DNA of 64,000 nucleotides from SB25 sp050180705 (GCA_050180705.1 JBFXDX010000012.1:1-64000); one strand, 5' to 3'; shown: positions 8,861 through 17,871, numbered from the stretch's first letter. The notes: generated by a model not told the origin, from the sequence alone. Numbers and translations: made by a program.

Positions 8861-11194
8861 TCAATGTAGAATTATAAGTTTGCTTGAAGCCACAGCACTT
8901 CTTGATTTAATGGAGAATAGGTATATTCCATTCTCAAGATCGTTAACTGGGATTTCTTGTATGTTGCGGTTGATTTTACCTGATTTAATTAACGATCCTG
9001 TAGTGTTATAGATATTATACTCGGTATCTCTCTCGATGCGGCCTTTGATATTTATATTGATTGTTTTTGAGGCAGGGTTTGGGAATATGCTAAACGTTCT
9101 TTCGGGGTTGTTGATGGGGGGAATAATGCTGTTGGGTAATGGTTGTGATTTAAACTGTATCTCGTCGATGATTAATCGCGAACCAATGAACGATATTAAT
9201 GAATCCTGCCAATCCGACGATTGAATATCGATAATCACAGAGTCAGGGGCTTGCGAAAGATCGAAAGGAAGTTCTGCATGCTGGAATGTGCTCGCAGTAT
9301 GCAGGCTAAGGCCTATTCGTTGGAATATGGTTCCGCTCTTCTTAAAGCTTAAACTTACGTTGGCGCTATCGTTGCTTTCTGGCGAGTACTTATAGTAAAA
9401 GGTTAATGTATCTTTTTGAATGGAGTAGGGGTAACCTCCCATTTCGTTGCAGTCGTCCTCGCAATTTCTTGGGTAGTATCCGGTACGAATAACTCCAGCC
9501 CGAGCAATAGGATGTCCATCTTTATCGCCTAGATAAGTTACCAGTTCAACAGCATAGTCTCCGCTAACCTTATCGGTGGTTTTGTAAACGCCATCTCCGT
9601 TTTGGCTTTCGGTATACCAGCCATCAAGTAAATTGGTGGTAACATCCTCCCACGATTCAAAATCGCCATTCAGCCACGAGGGTTGACTGTCAACTCCAAC
9701 TAGCGAAACGCTATCTAGGAGTAGGGTACTTCCAGGCAAGCCCTCCTTATCATTTTTAACGTTGCTCGATGCTGCTGCAAATATTACAGAGTCGGGCGTT
9801 GTGGATGTTATTTTACTAATAGTGGTCCATGTTGTGCCCTCTAGTTTCGAGATTCCTTGTGGTGTTCCAAAGAATTTCACATTGCTTTGAGTAAGCGAAA
9901 CCGATCGAATAGAATCGCTGGCAAGACCGTTGGCTGTGGTATAGGTAGTCCAGTTGGTACCATCGAATTTCGATAGTCCGCCGCCTAGTGTACCAAACCA
10001 TTTAGTTCCGTTGGGATCTATAAGAATTTTATTGACGAAATTACTTGCTAAACCATCGCTGGTTGTGAGGGTCGACCATGTGGCTCCGTTAAATATTGAA
10101 ACTCCACCGCCATTGGTGGCAAACCAGATGTTGTTGCTGGCATCAATTTGTATATGTCTTACATCGTTATTTGCTAAGCCTTCGTTGGTAGTGTAGTTGG
10201 TCCAGTTGGTGCCGTCGAACATTGAAACTCCGCCTACAGTTCCAAACCATATATTGCCCTGGCTATCCTTTCTTATAGGGCGAACGGTATCGTTAACTAG
10301 CCCATCGGATTTCGTGAATGTAGTCCAATTTGAGCCATCGAATCTCGAAACTCCGCTACCGTTGGTTCCAAACCATATTTTGTTATTCGATTTATGCATA
10401 CCGTAAACATCGTTGTTGGCTAAACCATCGGTAGTGGTGTAGGTAACCCAAATTGTATCGTTATACTTTGATACTCCCTTTGGGGTGCTAAACCATTTAT
10501 TTCCCAGATCATCAATCATAATACTATGGATAGTATCGTTTACTAAACCATCGGTGGTTGTATAAGTAGTCCAGCCCGAGACACTGTACTTTGATACACC
10601 TCCACCATTGGTTCCAAACCAGAAATTACCCTCTGAATCGTTGACGATTGCTCTAACATCATTATTGGCAAGTCCCCTTTCAATAAGCGGAGGATCAAGG
10701 GTGAAGTTGAACGGGGTGTAGCTGGTGTGAACTCCTCCAACATTGTAGATGTATGATCCTAGATTTCGACCTTTCTTGCTGAATACTAAAAGAATTGTTG
10801 CCGAATCGTCGGTTGCCACGTTGTACTTATAGTAACCTTTAATGCCTGTCGGTTGCTGGCTGTAGGGTAAGCCTCCGCTCCAGCTGTTGAAGTCATCACT
10901 ATTGGGTTGTCCATTAATGAAATACCCGAAAACTGTATCGGTACCCACTACTTGGGTTGAGAGTTGTACGGCATAGCTGCCGTGGTACGGATCTGTCGAT
11001 TTGATTAAATTGAATGGTACGGAGTTTTCGATAAAAATCCATGCATTCTCGTTGTTCGACGAGTAGGGGTAGTTCGCTGGATGGCTATAGGTTCCAGTGT
11101 TCCAAGTTTCAAAATTTCCGTTGGGAATAGCATTTTGCCCAAATGCTATGGCCGAGGCTGCCATAAAGAACAGCATAAGACAATGCTTTTTCAT
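8861..11194 (-). CDS. T9SS-sorted protein with Reg_prop propeller repeats inserted in a PCMD-like beta-sandwich
   Basis: This 777-residue protein has a signal peptide (MKKHCLMLFFMAASAIAFGQ) and a C-terminal T9SS domain from about residue 699 (FSIFPNPASKTINI). Two copies of a beta-sandwich module resembling the PCMD family of Bacteroidota are visible: residues ~22-170 plus 464-502, and ~507-682. Each opens with an NGxFExW motif and ends with a TPDSVI...LLLDSVSL / APDSVI...RLIIDEIQF pair. Within the first copy, residues ~171-461 are seven ~41-residue Reg_prop propeller repeats (GLANNDVRAI ... GNFWFGTNGGGVSKF ... WTTYTT). It is probably an exported, cell-surface or released binding protein. No catalytic motif was seen. 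The HAD gene follows. Confidence 0.85.
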   Translation of the reverse strand: MKKHCLMLFFMAASAIAFGQNAIPNGNFETWNTGTYSHPANYPYSSNNENAWIFIENSVPFNLIKSTDPYHGSYAVQLSTQVVGTDTVFGYFINGQPNSDDFNSWSGGLPYSQQPTGIKGYYKYNVATDDSATILLVFSKKGRNLGSYIYNVGGVHTSYTPFNFTLDPPLIERGLANNDVRAIVNDSEGNFWFGTNGGGVSKYSVSGWTTYTTTDGLVNDTIHSIMIDDLGNKWFSTPKGVSKYNDTIWVTYTTTDGLANNDVYGMHKSNNKIWFGTNGSGVSRFDGSNWTTFTKSDGLVNDTVRPIRKDSQGNIWFGTVGGVSMFDGTNWTNYTTNEGLANNDVRHIQIDASNNIWFATNGGGVSIFNGATWSTLTTSDGLASNFVNKILIDPNGTKWFGTLGGGLSKFDGTNWTTYTTANGLASDSIRSVSLTQSNVKFFGTPQGISKLEGTTWTTISKITSTTPDSVIFAAASSNVKNDKEGLPGSTLLLDSVSLVGVDSQPSWLNGDFESWEDVTTNLLDGWYTESQNGDGVYKTTDKVSGDYAVELVTYLGDKDGHPIARAGVIRTGYYPRNCEDDCNEMGGYPYSIQKDTLTFYYKYSPESNDSANVSLSFKKSGTIFQRIGLSLHTASTFQHAELPFDLSQAPDSVIIDIQSSDWQDSLISFIGSRLIIDEIQFKSQPLPNSIIPPINNPERTFSIFPNPASKTININIKGRIERDTEYNIYNTTGSLIKSGKINRNIQEIPVNDLENGIYLFSIKSRSAVASSKLIILH

Positions 11195-11931
11195 TTTGCT
11201 GTTGTCAGTGATTTAAGTGCTGACGCCGCACCTTTTATAATTGTATTTGTTTACTGAGCCTATATGGTTGCTTAATTTGCTGTGCATATTTGGATACAAT
11301 ACAATTAGAAAGGCATACTAACTATACTCAAAGTTAGATGATTATAGTGATTGGAGGCAAGTTTAATTCTCTTTTTTTTGATGATTTATATTACAGTTGA
11401 GTAATTGTTTGTGCTGTTTTTATTATACAGAGCATACTTGAAGTATCATATTGAGTAGCATTGTGCTGGCTAGTAGAATATTCTGAGCAGCAATTCTTGC
11501 ATTTCTGTAGAAACCTTCTTAATTTAATTAGTCGAAATATAATGCTGAGTGTTGCTAGTTGTGTTGTATCAGTTTTGCTATAAAATGGTTATATTCCAAT
11601 GGTACTTTTTGTGTAGGAAAACGTTTTTAATAGCAACTATTGGAGTTTTTCTGCGTAGTTCTTTGTAACGCTATAAAAAGAGAATGTATTTAGGTAGGCA
11701 TTGTTTGGTTATTCTGAGGGTTTACAATTAATCCATTTATTGTTAATAAATGAGCCAGCCCACGAAAACATAATTATGTTTGAGATATAATTTTCGAGGT
11801 TGCTGAATGCATTTAGGAACTCTTGGATGTATGATGACCAATTGATGATTACTTTGTGTGATACCTGTTGTAAAAAAGGACATCGAAGTGAAGCACGTTA
11901 GATAATAATTATAACACTAAAACTTAAGATT
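11195..11931. other. 737-bp intergenic region between divergent genes, no gene seen
   Basis: This is the longest gene-free stretch of the window and is AT-rich. It must contain promoters for the minus-strand T9SS gene and the plus-strand DUF4407 pair, but no clear TAnnTTTG pair stood out. Short ORFs here are under about 25 codons and lack recognisable content. No tRNA-like fold or terminator was recognised. Confidence 0.6.
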
Positions 11932-12480
11932 ATGGGACTTTTTAGTTGGTTCAGAGGAAAGCAGCCACAAAATTCATCAACTTCAATTGGTGGCAATGGT
12001 CAGGATGAAATTCCAGAGGATTTATTCATCGAGAAACGAGATTCGCAGGCCAATGCTGTGCCATTAATCTCCAATAGCCATACCAGAGGTATCGATAATG
12101 TATATGCATTCTTGCAAACCGATTTTGAACCGAAGGGTTACAGCGATGCGCTTGTGAATCCCGACCAAAGCAATAAGGCCGATGGAATAAAGCTTATCAA
12201 GCTACATCTTAAAATTATTATGGATAGAGAAATCAATCATTACGATAAATTAATTAAAGATCTTGATTATCATGTTATATCGAGGAGTAATGCAGGGTTG
12301 GTTGATTTGGTGGAAGCGCTGAAAGCGCAAAAGGAGAAGGCAATTACGGATATTGCCAAGATTCGGGAGATAGAGGCACAGGTAAGCAGCAACTCGGGTC
12401 TATTCGAAAGAGTTGTATTGTCGTATGAGCAGGGGTTTCGGCGAGGACTTGCAGCAATCACAAAATCACAATTTCAGTAA
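11932..12480 (+). CDS. hypothetical protein, partner of the DUF4407 gene
   Basis: This 182-residue soluble protein starts MGLFSWFRGKQ and has no signal peptide or membrane helix. The first 80 residues look disordered (polar, Ser/Asn/Gln/Gly-rich). The C-terminal ~100 residues are helical with coiled-coil character (LHLKIIMDREINHYDKLIKDL, ALKAQKEKAITDIAKIREIEAQV). The family is not recognised. The gene ends 3 bp before the start of the DUF4407 membrane protein, so the two are almost certainly co-translated and may form a complex at the inner membrane. Confidence 0.75.
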   Translation: MGLFSWFRGKQPQNSSTSIGGNGQDEIPEDLFIEKRDSQANAVPLISNSHTRGIDNVYAFLQTDFEPKGYSDALVNPDQSNKADGIKLIKLHLKIIMDREINHYDKLIKDLDYHVISRSNAGLVDLVEALKAQKEKAITDIAKIREIEAQVSSNSGLFERVVLSYEQGFRRGLAAITKSQFQ

Positions 12481-12483
12481 GCC

Positions 12484-13527
12484 ATGAATAACTTTATTCT
12501 AAAAGTTGGTTGCTTTTTAACGGGGCGCAACTACAGCATAGTTAAGAATTGCAGCGAGGTAAGCACCAAGTCGGTAAAAAAATATCTGGCGGCCATTCTA
12601 ATCGTATCTATTCTATGGGGATTTATCGGTTATGTTTTCACCCAGCGGTACATTCAAGGCAGCGTATGGGCATCGCTTGCCGTTGCGGCGATTCTTGTAT
12701 TCGTAGTAATCCATATCGAGCGTCAAATCATTCTATCGATTGGTAAGAACTGGTGGTCGCGTGTGTTTAGGGTCTCCATTGGCGTTGTAATGGCAATTAT
12801 TGGATCCGTAATAATAGACCAGATGCTTTTCAAGGAGGATGTGGAGAAGAAGAAAATAACCAACATCCAGGAGGAGGTGAACAAAATTCTTCCGTTTAAA
12901 ACACAGCAGCTCGATCTTGAGATTGATGCGCTGGATTCCCTGATATTATCAAAGGAAGACGAGAAAACAAAAATTATTGATGAGATAACGCGAACCCCTT
13001 TCGTTAAAAGCAGTATTGTTGAGAACAAGTATCATGGCATAAAAACCGAGGGCTTGGATGGCGCTTTAAAGGATACATTAATACGAAGACCCGATGTTAC
13101 TATTATTGATAAACCCAACCCCAAGGCCGAGTTAATTCCCCAGATAGATGGCCAGATTGCCGAGTTGCGGGGGCAAAAGGCAGCAAAGGAAAATGCCCGA
13201 TTAACAATGCGGCAAGATTTGGAAACCGAGCTGAAATCAAAAACAGGCTTTCTGGACGAGCTTATGATCCTTTTTTCCATCCTATTTTCACACGGTGTTG
13301 CTCTTTTTGTTTGGATTTCGCTATTTATTTTCTTCCTTGCCATAGAGCTGTTTGTTCTGGTAAATAAATTTGGCGATCATGCCGACGACTACGACGAGGT
13401 TGTTCTATACCAGATGCGAATGCATAAGGTAAGGCTAAGCAAGCTAAGTGAAAGCTGTAACGAGAGTTTGGCCCAAACCCACGAAGATGCTGTTAAGCAA
13501 AAGGATAATATTTTAACAAAAAACTAA
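12484..13527 (+). CDS. DUF4407-like membrane protein
   Basis: This is a 347-residue inner-membrane protein. Three hydrophobic helices lie in the first ~125 residues (near KYLAAILIVSILWGFIGYVF, WASLAVAAILVFVVIHIE and VFRVSIGVVMAIIGSVII). A ~130-residue charged coiled-coil segment rich in Lys/Glu follows, then a fourth helix (ALFVWISLFIFFLAIELFVLV) and a cytoplasmic tail. This layout, and the N-terminal GCFLTG ... YFT-like start into the membrane pair, fits DUF4407, whose function is unknown. It is the second gene of a two-gene unit with the 182-residue protein upstream. No transport or enzyme motif was seen. The assignment to DUF4407 is by topology and recalled sequence, not by a search. Confidence 0.7.
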   Translation: MNNFILKVGCFLTGRNYSIVKNCSEVSTKSVKKYLAAILIVSILWGFIGYVFTQRYIQGSVWASLAVAAILVFVVIHIERQIILSIGKNWWSRVFRVSIGVVMAIIGSVIIDQMLFKEDVEKKKITNIQEEVNKILPFKTQQLDLEIDALDSLILSKEDEKTKIIDEITRTPFVKSSIVENKYHGIKTEGLDGALKDTLIRRPDVTIIDKPNPKAELIPQIDGQIAELRGQKAAKENARLTMRQDLETELKSKTGFLDELMILFSILFSHGVALFVWISLFIFFLAIELFVLVNKFGDHADDYDEVVLYQMRMHKVRLSKLSESCNESLAQTHEDAVKQKDNILTKN

Positions 13528-13703
13528 ACACAAGATCTCGGTTGAATTTTTCTGTTATGCTGGGCGCAGAAGAAGCATCGCTATTTGTGTAGAACATTTT
13601 TTGTATGGCTTCAGAAAGCAAACATTGCGTTCGGGTGCTAAAAACTTCTTGCCATTTTAACTATCAACCACCAACTATATTTTCAACGCTGGGCAATTTA
13701 TTT

Positions 13704-13711
13704 TAATTTTG
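13704..13711 (+). promoter_or_regulatory. TAnnTTTG promoter element for yggS
   Basis: TAATTTTG is an exact match 17 bp upstream of the ATG at 13729, with a T-rich TTTTC stretch about 20 bp further upstream as a weak -33 element. Confidence 0.6.
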
Positions 13712-13728
13712 CACAAAAGCATACAGCA

Positions 13729-14406
13729 ATGAGCATTCAAACCAACTTACACAATATAAAATTGTCGCTTCCGCAGCATGTTACGCTGGTGGCGGTCTCA
13801 AAAACTCATCCTGCCGAAAGTATAGTGGAGGCCTACAATGCGGGGCATCGCATATTTGGCGAGAATAAAGTACAGGAGATGGTTGCAAAGTACGAGGTGT
13901 TACCCAAGGATATAGAGTGGCACCTGATAGGTCATCTGCAATCGAACAAGGTTAAGTACATTGCACAGTTTGTTAGTCTTATTCACTCTGTCGACAGTTT
14001 AAAGCTGCTTGAGGTAATAGACCGAGAGGCTCAGAAACAAAGCCGGGTGATCGATTGTTTACTGCAGGTACACATTGCATCGGAGGAGACCAAGTTTGGC
14101 CTTTCGGCTGACGAGGTTGACGAACTGTTAAGCTCCAGCAGCTATGCAGCAATGGGTAATATCAGGATTGTTGGTTTAATGGGAATGGCCACATTCACCG
14201 AGAACATGGAGCAGGTTAGAGTGGAGTTCAAATTCCTGAAGGGTCTTTTCGATACCGTTAAGGAAAAGTATTTTTCGGAGAGTGGCTGGTTTAAGGAGCT
14301 CTCCATGGGAATGTCGAGCGATTACACGGTAGCAGTGGAGGAGGGGAGTACCATGGTAAGGATTGGTAGTAATATTTTTGGTTACAGAAACTATAAGTCA
14401 AACTAA
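13729..14406 (+). CDS. yggS: YggS/PLPBP family pyridoxal-phosphate-binding protein
   Basis: At 225 residues this is the standard length for the PLP homeostasis protein (YggS, PLPBP). The PLP-binding lysine sits in VAVSKTHP (K25). The family signatures FGENKVQEMVAKY, WHLIGHLQSNKVK, LIHSVDS and GLMGMAT are present, as are the C-terminal SMGMSSDY and GSTMVRIGSNIFG phosphate-binding segments. The protein binds PLP but has no racemase partner domain; it buffers PLP and affects amino-acid metabolism. It is cytoplasmic. The next gene starts 37 bp after its stop in the same direction, so co-transcription is likely. Confidence 0.94.
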   Translation: MSIQTNLHNIKLSLPQHVTLVAVSKTHPAESIVEAYNAGHRIFGENKVQEMVAKYEVLPKDIEWHLIGHLQSNKVKYIAQFVSLIHSVDSLKLLEVIDREAQKQSRVIDCLLQVHIASEETKFGLSADEVDELLSSSSYAAMGNIRIVGLMGMATFTENMEQVRVEFKFLKGLFDTVKEKYFSESGWFKELSMGMSSDYTVAVEEGSTMVRIGSNIFGYRNYKSN

Positions 14407-14443
14407 TTTTGTATTTTACAGCCTACTTCAAAACCTAAATGCA

Positions 14444-15421
14444 ATGGCAAATTTTGAAACAACTTACTTGGGATTAGCCCTTAAGTCGCCCTTAATTGTT
14501 AGTAGCTCGGGGCTTAACTCATCAATCGATAGAATTAAGAAGTACGAAGAAATGGGGGCTGGTGCAGTTGTGCTAAAGTCACTATTCGAGGAGCAAATTA
14601 TGCACGAGGTCGATAGCCTTGCTCAGTACTCCGACTATACCGAGGCGGCCGATTACCTCAAAACCTATGTTACCGCAAACAATGTACAGTCGTATATCGA
14701 AATGATTAGGGCGGTTAAGGCTGCTGTAAAAATCCCTGTTATTGCAAGTATTAACTGTGTAAGCGCATCGCAATGGGTAACCTTTGCTTCGCAAATTCAG
14801 CAGGCCGGAGCCGATGCATTGGAGGTAAACGTTTTTATGCTTCCAACCGATGCCCAGAAGACTCCTGCCGAGATGGAGGAGGTTTACTTTACGCTTGCCG
14901 ATAGGTTAACTCAGCTGGTTACAATTCCGGTTGTTTTCAAGCTGGGAAATCACTTTACCAATCCGTTAAGGGTAATTGAGCAGCTTTGGTATCGCAAGGC
15001 AAAAGGGGTGGTGCTTTTCAACCGATTCTTCGAGCCCGATTTCGATATAAATACCATGAAGGTAATTCCTGCATCAATATTCAGCAACTCGGCCGATTTG
15101 CGCAATACCTTGCGTTGGGTAGGAATGGCTAACCATTTGGTTCCTAAAATTGATATTTCGGCATCAACAGGTGTGCACGATGGCGATGCGTTAATTAAGA
15201 TGATTCTTGCAGGAGCATCGTCGGTGCAGGTTTGCTCGGCAATCTACAAAAATGGCCCGCAGTATATTGCAACCATGCTGAACACACTAACCGAATGGAT
15301 GAATAAGCATGGCTATAAATCGATTGGCGAATTTAAGGGATTGATGAATTACGGGCATATCGATAATCCATCGCTTTATGAACGTAGCCAGTTTATGAAG
15401 TACTACTCAAATTACGAATAG
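14444..15421 (+). CDS. dihydroorotate dehydrogenase-like flavoprotein
   Basis: This 325-residue TIM-barrel protein is of the DHODH-like type common in Bacteroidota. It opens with FETTYLGLALKSPLIVSSSG, the family's FMN-site strand. It continues with GAGAVVLKSLFEEQI, PVIASINCVSASQW, ALEVNVFMLP, PVVFKLGNHFTNPLRV and the phosphate-binding GASSVQVCSAIYKNG. It lacks the class 2 N-terminal membrane helix. It also differs from true PyrD in the catalytic loop, so orotate formation should not be assumed; PreA-like pyrimidine or other reductions are possible. The ATG at 14444 is chosen because homology begins there; an upstream in-frame start at 14363 would overlap yggS and give an unrelated N-terminus. 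Confidence 0.88.
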   Translation: MANFETTYLGLALKSPLIVSSSGLNSSIDRIKKYEEMGAGAVVLKSLFEEQIMHEVDSLAQYSDYTEAADYLKTYVTANNVQSYIEMIRAVKAAVKIPVIASINCVSASQWVTFASQIQQAGADALEVNVFMLPTDAQKTPAEMEEVYFTLADRLTQLVTIPVVFKLGNHFTNPLRVIEQLWYRKAKGVVLFNRFFEPDFDINTMKVIPASIFSNSADLRNTLRWVGMANHLVPKIDISASTGVHDGDALIKMILAGASSVQVCSAIYKNGPQYIATMLNTLTEWMNKHGYKSIGEFKGLMNYGHIDNPSLYERSQFMKYYSNYE

Positions 15422-15439
15422 CAGATAGTTTATCATAAG

Positions 15440-15470
15440 AAAAGCCGATATATTTCTATCGGCTTTTTTA
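15440..15470 (+). terminator. intrinsic terminator after DHODH-like gene
   Basis: AAAGCCGATA pairs with TATCGGCTTT across a 6-nt loop and is followed by a T-rich tail, 19 bp after the stop. Confidence 0.9.
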
Positions 15471-15545
15471 TTTAAACTTAATTTGAAGTTAATGTATATT
15501 TGTTCTTTTCCTGACCTCCAACTTCTAGCATCAAATTTTTAAACT

Positions 15546-16085
15546 CTATCTTCCTCCCCCAAACTCTTCCATAACCGCAATCATTTGCTGTATGAGTGCT
15601 TGTTTCTGCTCCGAGGCATTGTTTACCTTATCTTTAAGTGACGTAATGTGCTTTGCGATATCTTCGTCGGAGGTACTATCGAGCGAGTTCTCAACCACGC
15701 TGAATGCTTCGAAGCTGGTTTGGTAGTCGGCGTTGCATAGCAGATCGATGAATAGTTCTATCTCGTTGCTAAAATCGAACCGGCTTTGCCAGCAAACGGA
15801 AACGAGCAGATGCAAATCGGCTGCTGAGTAGTTATTGCGGATTGCACTAATAATATCAGTGGCGGCCTCCTTGTTTTTGAGATCTACCAGAAAGTTAACC
15901 ACTTCATTCTTTAAGTGTTCGCTACGTTTGGCAAACAGTAAATTTATTATAGGTTCAACCATGTAATCCTCACCGGTTTCCCTTATCTCTTCAAGGGTAG
16001 CAATGATATACTCGTCGGAGCCCTCCTTAATAGTTTGCTCAAAAATAGCCTTCTTGGCTTTTATCTTGTCGTTCTTATTTTCCAT
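15546..16085 (-). CDS. HEAT-like helical-repeat protein
   Basis: This 179-residue, acidic, all-helical cytoplasmic protein has no signal peptide. Paired helices of about 30-35 residues recur (EYIIATLEEIRETGEDYMVEPIINLL; LKNEVVNFLVDLKNKEAATDIISAI; YQTSFEAFSVVENSLD), consistent with HEAT/Armadillo-like repeats used for protein binding. The C-terminal helix is Gln-rich and ends EEFGGGR. No enzyme motif is present. The gene is transcribed divergently from the lipoprotein gene across a 153-bp gap to that gene's preferred start. Related proteins in Bacteroidota are annotated as hypothetical. The role is unknown. Confidence 0.78.
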   Translation of the reverse strand: MENKNDKIKAKKAIFEQTIKEGSDEYIIATLEEIRETGEDYMVEPIINLLFAKRSEHLKNEVVNFLVDLKNKEAATDIISAIRNNYSAADLHLLVSVCWQSRFDFSNEIELFIDLLCNADYQTSFEAFSVVENSLDSTSDEDIAKHITSLKDKVNNASEQKQALIQQMIAVMEEFGGGR

Positions 16086-16156
16086 CGATAAAATAGTTTA
16101 CTGCAAAGGTAATGATTGTTTGAATTTGAACACGAAAACTTAAAAAAGTGATGATT

Positions 16157-16189
16157 TTTGTTGACATTTTCAAATTTATATTAACTTTA
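16157..16189 (+). promoter_or_regulatory. TTTG-N21-TAnnTTT(A) promoter for the lipoprotein gene
   Basis: TTTG (16157-16160) and TAACTTTA (16182-16189) are separated by 21 bp, matching the Bacteroidota -33/-7 architecture. Transcription would start near 16195, only ~5 nt before ATG 16200, which favours ATG 16239. Confidence 0.6.
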
Positions 16190-16238
16190 CTTTTTCAAAA
16201 TGGCATATTTTATTGTTAACCCAATAATAATTGGAATT

Positions 16239-17156
16239 ATGGTCAGCGGGTTAGGTAAGAATCACTTAAAATTAATAGGAATTATTCTCCTGTTTATTGC
16301 AAGTGCCTGTAATTCGGAACGAGGTAATAATGATTCTTTGCAGGTTTCGTCGGATGAACTTTTAGCAGATAGTTCTGCGGCAGCAGGAATTCAATCTGTA
16401 AAGCAGATATTTTATTCGTTGCCCTCTCCACTCGAAACTGCACTTATTTTGAAACGCTCGGGTGCTAAGTATAACGAGGAAATTCTTAATCCTGTTGATA
16501 ATATTTCGCGCTACAGTACCAACAAGAGCATGGCTTTGAATCTTGGCATTTACAGTACCGATTTAAGCTATGCAAGTCTTTTCGATCAAACTCAGGCCAC
16601 CATTAAGTTTATGACTGCATCAAAGAAGATGGCCGAGAATCTTGGTATTTTGAACGCAATTGATAATACTGTGATTCAGCGCTTGGAGGAGAATGTAAAC
16701 AATCGCGATGTGATTATGGAAACCATATCAGAAACGTTCCTTAATACAAATTCAATTTTAGAGGAGGACGATAGGGTTGCCATTGGCTCTATAATACTTA
16801 TTGGTGGTTGGATTGAAGGGTTGTATATTGCAACTTCGTTAGTAGGTGATGTTAATACCACCGATAATGAGCTGGTTGATAGAATTGTTGATCAGAAGTT
16901 TTCGCTCGAAACTGTTTTGAATCTTTTGAATCAGAATATCGATAACGCAGATATTAAAGAAGTATATAACGATATTGCCGACTTAAAGAAAATATACGAC
17001 GAGGTGCAGATATCGGTATCGAAGGTTGAGGTTGTTAATGATGAAAAGAGTAGTGTAACAACATTAAGTTCTAAGAATGTTGTTTCTGTTAGCCCTGCGG
17101 TCTTCGGTAAGCTTAAAGAGAAAGTTAAAGAATTGCGTACAAAGTATACAGCATAA
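16239..17156 (+). CDS. putative lipoprotein of unknown function
   Basis: From ATG 16239 the protein has 305 residues. It has a short basic n-region, a hydrophobic core (LIGIILLFIASA) and a lipoprotein cysteine at position 24 (ASAC). ATG 16200 would add 13 residues ahead of the signal; the promoter position makes this less likely, unless the message is leaderless. After the cysteine comes a ~35-residue polar linker, then a mostly helical domain. Recognisable stretches include FYSLPSPLETALILKRSGA, LNLGIYSTDLSYASLF and GSIILIGGWIEGLYIAT. The family is not recognised, but it looks like a periplasmic lipoprotein common in Bacteroidota. It is followed after 11 bp by a small secreted protein, suggesting a two-gene operon. 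Confidence 0.8.
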   Translation: MVSGLGKNHLKLIGIILLFIASACNSERGNNDSLQVSSDELLADSSAAAGIQSVKQIFYSLPSPLETALILKRSGAKYNEEILNPVDNISRYSTNKSMALNLGIYSTDLSYASLFDQTQATIKFMTASKKMAENLGILNAIDNTVIQRLEENVNNRDVIMETISETFLNTNSILEEDDRVAIGSIILIGGWIEGLYIATSLVGDVNTTDNELVDRIVDQKFSLETVLNLLNQNIDNADIKEVYNDIADLKKIYDEVQISVSKVEVVNDEKSSVTTLSSKNVVSVSPAVFGKLKEKVKELRTKYTA

Positions 17157-17167
17157 TTTTAATTGCT

Positions 17168-17605
17168 ATGAAATCATTTGTATATATTGTAACACTAGGT
17201 TTGTTTTTACTACTACCCTTTGCCGGAAATGCTCAATGCAAGAACTTTGCCAAGAAGGTATGTAAGCTCGAGTTGAGTCCCTATATTCACGATGGTAACT
17301 TTAATGCTGCAATTCTTTCAGAGGGTGAGGATGCAGAGTTATTCAAAACTTTCTATGCAGGGCAGGAGTACCGTATTTCAGTATGTGGTTCTGAGTCGTT
17401 GCCTAGAGTTGAGTTTGTAGTGATGGATGTTGATAGAAAGGTATTGTATACCAATGCAAAGCAAAACTATGCGACTTCGTGGGATTTTAAGGTTGAAGCT
17501 ACCCAGCAGTTGATTATTGTGGTGAAGGTTCCTTCGTCCGAGGATACTTCAGCAGAGCTTACGAGCGGTTGCGTTGCAATTATGTTTGGTCTAAAAGCCG
17601 ATTAA
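17168..17605 (+). CDS. small secreted protein of unknown function
   Basis: This 145-residue protein has a clear signal peptide (KSFVYIVTLGLFLLLPFAGNAQ). The mature part is predicted beta-rich and carries four cysteines (two near the start, CKNFAKKVC, then CGSE and GCVAIM). Segments such as FYAGQEYRISVCGSESLP and WDFKVEATQQLIIVVKVPSS read like a beta-sandwich similar to bacterial pre-peptidase domains, but the resemblance is weak. It lies 11 bp after the lipoprotein gene and is followed by a terminator, so it ends that operon. A functional link with the lipoprotein is likely, but the function is unknown. Confidence 0.8.
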   Translation: MKSFVYIVTLGLFLLLPFAGNAQCKNFAKKVCKLELSPYIHDGNFNAAILSEGEDAELFKTFYAGQEYRISVCGSESLPRVEFVVMDVDRKVLYTNAKQNYATSWDFKVEATQQLIIVVKVPSSEDTSAELTSGCVAIMFGLKAD

Positions 17606-17621
17606 AAAGGAATATTATAAT

Positions 17622-17656
17622 AGAAAAAGGCTGTCCTAAGGGCAGCCTTTTTCTGT
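17622..17656 (+). terminator. intrinsic terminator after the secreted-protein gene
   Basis: AGAAAAAGGCTG pairs with CAGCCTTTTTCT, a GC core with long A/T flanks, 16 bp after the stop. Confidence 0.92.
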
Positions 17657-17800
17657 TGAATATATGTGATATTATTTGATATTTTACCCTTGATTTGACA
17701 GTATTAAGGCAAGAATTGTTGGTTTATTTGAGTGCAGAAAAGATTACCTAAAAGATCACTGAGTGATTGAATACTTGAAGACATACTTAGGTGATCTGTA

Positions 17801-17842
17801 AATAAAAAAGGAAAGGATGTCCATTGCTTTTTGGACATCCTT
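17801..17842 (-). terminator. intrinsic terminator after the Gate-domain gene
   Basis: Read on the minus strand, AAGGATGTCC and GGACATCCTT form a 10-bp stem with a 10-nt loop, followed by TCCTTTTTTATTT. It lies 30 bp downstream of the minus-strand stop. Confidence 0.85.
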
Positions 17843-17871
17843 GCTTTTATTGGTTAAATAATATTTTCTGT

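Noticed and set aside
9954..10406. Plus-strand ORFs opposite the propeller-repeat gene
   Set aside because: They are antisense to the repeated Reg_prop codons and follow its 123-126-bp period; no start signals or known domains.
14363..14443. N-terminal extension of the DHODH-like protein overlapping yggS
   Set aside because: The extension has no family similarity and overlaps the upstream gene; homology begins at 14444.
16200..16238. ATG 16200 as lipoprotein start
   Set aside because: It lies about 11 bp after the -7 element and adds residues ahead of a complete lipoprotein signal; a leaderless start remains possible.
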